Part shown: positions 5,824-6,276 of the stretch, in pieces
Position numbering within the stretch: position 1 is the stretch's first letter
How the letters are laid out: each line of letters starts with the position of its first letter
Source: Accumulibacter sp.
GTDB lineage: Bacteria > Pseudomonadota > Gammaproteobacteria > Burkholderiales > Rhodocyclaceae
NCBI GenBank assembly: GCA_031264825.1
Contig: JAISDL010000028.1
Span: 1 to 6,276 of the forward strand
Direction of reading: 5' to 3'
DNA: 6,276 nt
The notes under the pieces: model-generated
Database searches by the model: none
What the model was told of the DNA's origin: nothing
What the model saw: the letters and a program-made list of their open reading frames with translations, nothing else
Program-made: the position numbers and the translations under genes

Positions 5824-6276
5824 TCAACGCAGGTTGACGAGCGTCTGCATGATCTGGTCCTGCGTCTGGATCGTCTTGGCGTTCGCCTGGTAATTGCGCT
5901 GCATGATGATCATGTTGACGAGTTCCTTCGTGAGGTCGGTATTCGAATCCTCGACCGCGCCACCCTGGAGCGAGCCGCGCGTCCCGCTGCTCGGGACGCC
6001 CATCGTCGGCTGCCCCGAATCGCGCGTCTCGATCCACATATTGTTGCCGACGTTTTGCAAACCGTTCGGATTCTTGAACTCGGCGAGGAGAATCTGCCCC
6101 ATGAGCCGCGATTCGCCGTTGCTGTAGCCGACGAGCACGTTGCCCTGGTTGTCGATCGACAGCTTCGTCATCGACCCCGCCGTATACCCGTCCTGAATCG
6201 CGCTGTCCTGATTGAAAGTCAGCCCGAATTGCGTCGTATTACTCATGTCGAGGTGGAAGGCGTAAGGAGGCGTCCC
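5824..6276 (-). CDS. flgE: FlgE, flagellar hook protein (5' part outside window)
   Basis: FlgE is the subunit of the flagellar hook, the universal joint outside the outer membrane. Only the last 150 residues are here; the frame is open to the window edge, so the internal ATG at 6246 is not the start. Residues visible at the edge, LDMSNTTQFGLTF, match the conserved segment before the C-terminal part of FlgE. They are followed by QDGYTAGSMTKLSIDNQGNV, LLAEFKNPNGLQNVGNNMW, the EDSNTDLTKELVNMIIMQRN motif and the D0 helix ending QTQDQIMQTLVNLR. The motif variant SNTDLTKELVNMI separates hook FlgE from rod FlgG. Full-length FlgE is usually about 400 residues, so roughly 250 are missing. Gene order, just upstream of flgF, supports the call. 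Confidence 0.96.
   Translation of the reverse strand, partial: GTPPYAFHLDMSNTTQFGLTFNQDSAIQDGYTAGSMTKLSIDNQGNVLVGYSNGESRLMGQILLAEFKNPNGLQNVGNNMWIETRDSGQPTMGVPSSGTRGSLQGGAVEDSNTDLTKELVNMIIMQRNYQANAKTIQTQDQIMQTLVNLR

Noticed and set aside
5824..6246. A complete 140-residue gene starting at the ATG at 6246.
   Set aside because: The frame continues upstream to the window edge with conserved FlgE sequence, so this is the end of a longer flgE and not a small gene.

Overview
The window is a segment of a flagellar operon from a GC-rich Gram-negative bacterium. All genes lie on the minus strand, so transcription runs from high to low coordinates. The order is flgE (3' end only), flgF, flgG, flgH, flgI, flgJ, flgK (5' part only). 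These encode the hook, the distal rod, the L- and P-rings with their cap/hydrolase, and the first hook-filament junction protein. The presence of FlgH (outer-membrane L-ring lipoprotein) and FlgI (periplasmic P-ring) shows a two-membrane envelope. The uninterrupted E-F-G-H-I-J-K order without flgA, together with a two-domain FlgJ (rod cap plus glucosaminidase), fits Beta- or Gammaproteobacteria. Betaproteobacteria is my best guess, but no marker here proves it.

Layout from the transcriptional start side: flgE C-terminal part (6276-5824), flgF (5783-5040), flgG (5026-4247), flgH (4218-3547), flgI (3525-2395), flgJ (2209-1229), flgK N-terminal 389 residues (1169-1). Most gaps are 13-59 bp and most genes have a Shine-Dalgarno-like sequence. 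I see no promoter; it is presumably upstream of the hook genes, outside the window.

The one place where this compact layout breaks is the 185-bp gap between flgI and flgJ. It holds a 154-bp, nearly palindromic element (2241-2394) made of two copies of one module in inverted orientation. Each module is a run of CAGGARA heptamers ending in CAG, then 8 variable bases, then a GC-rich hairpin core. The two halves meet at a central CCGATCGG. The element abuts the flgI stop codon directly. It contains a terminator-like hairpin plus U-run reading in the operon direction, and the next gene, flgJ, lacks an obvious ribosome binding site. This is the main non-routine observation: probably a dispersed, REPIN- or MITE-like repeat that may tune expression of flgJ and flgK.

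The products work in assembly order. FlgJ caps the growing rod and cuts peptidoglycan. FlgF and FlgG form the distal rod, FlgI and FlgH form the bushings around it, FlgE polymerises into the hook, and FlgK joins hook to filament.
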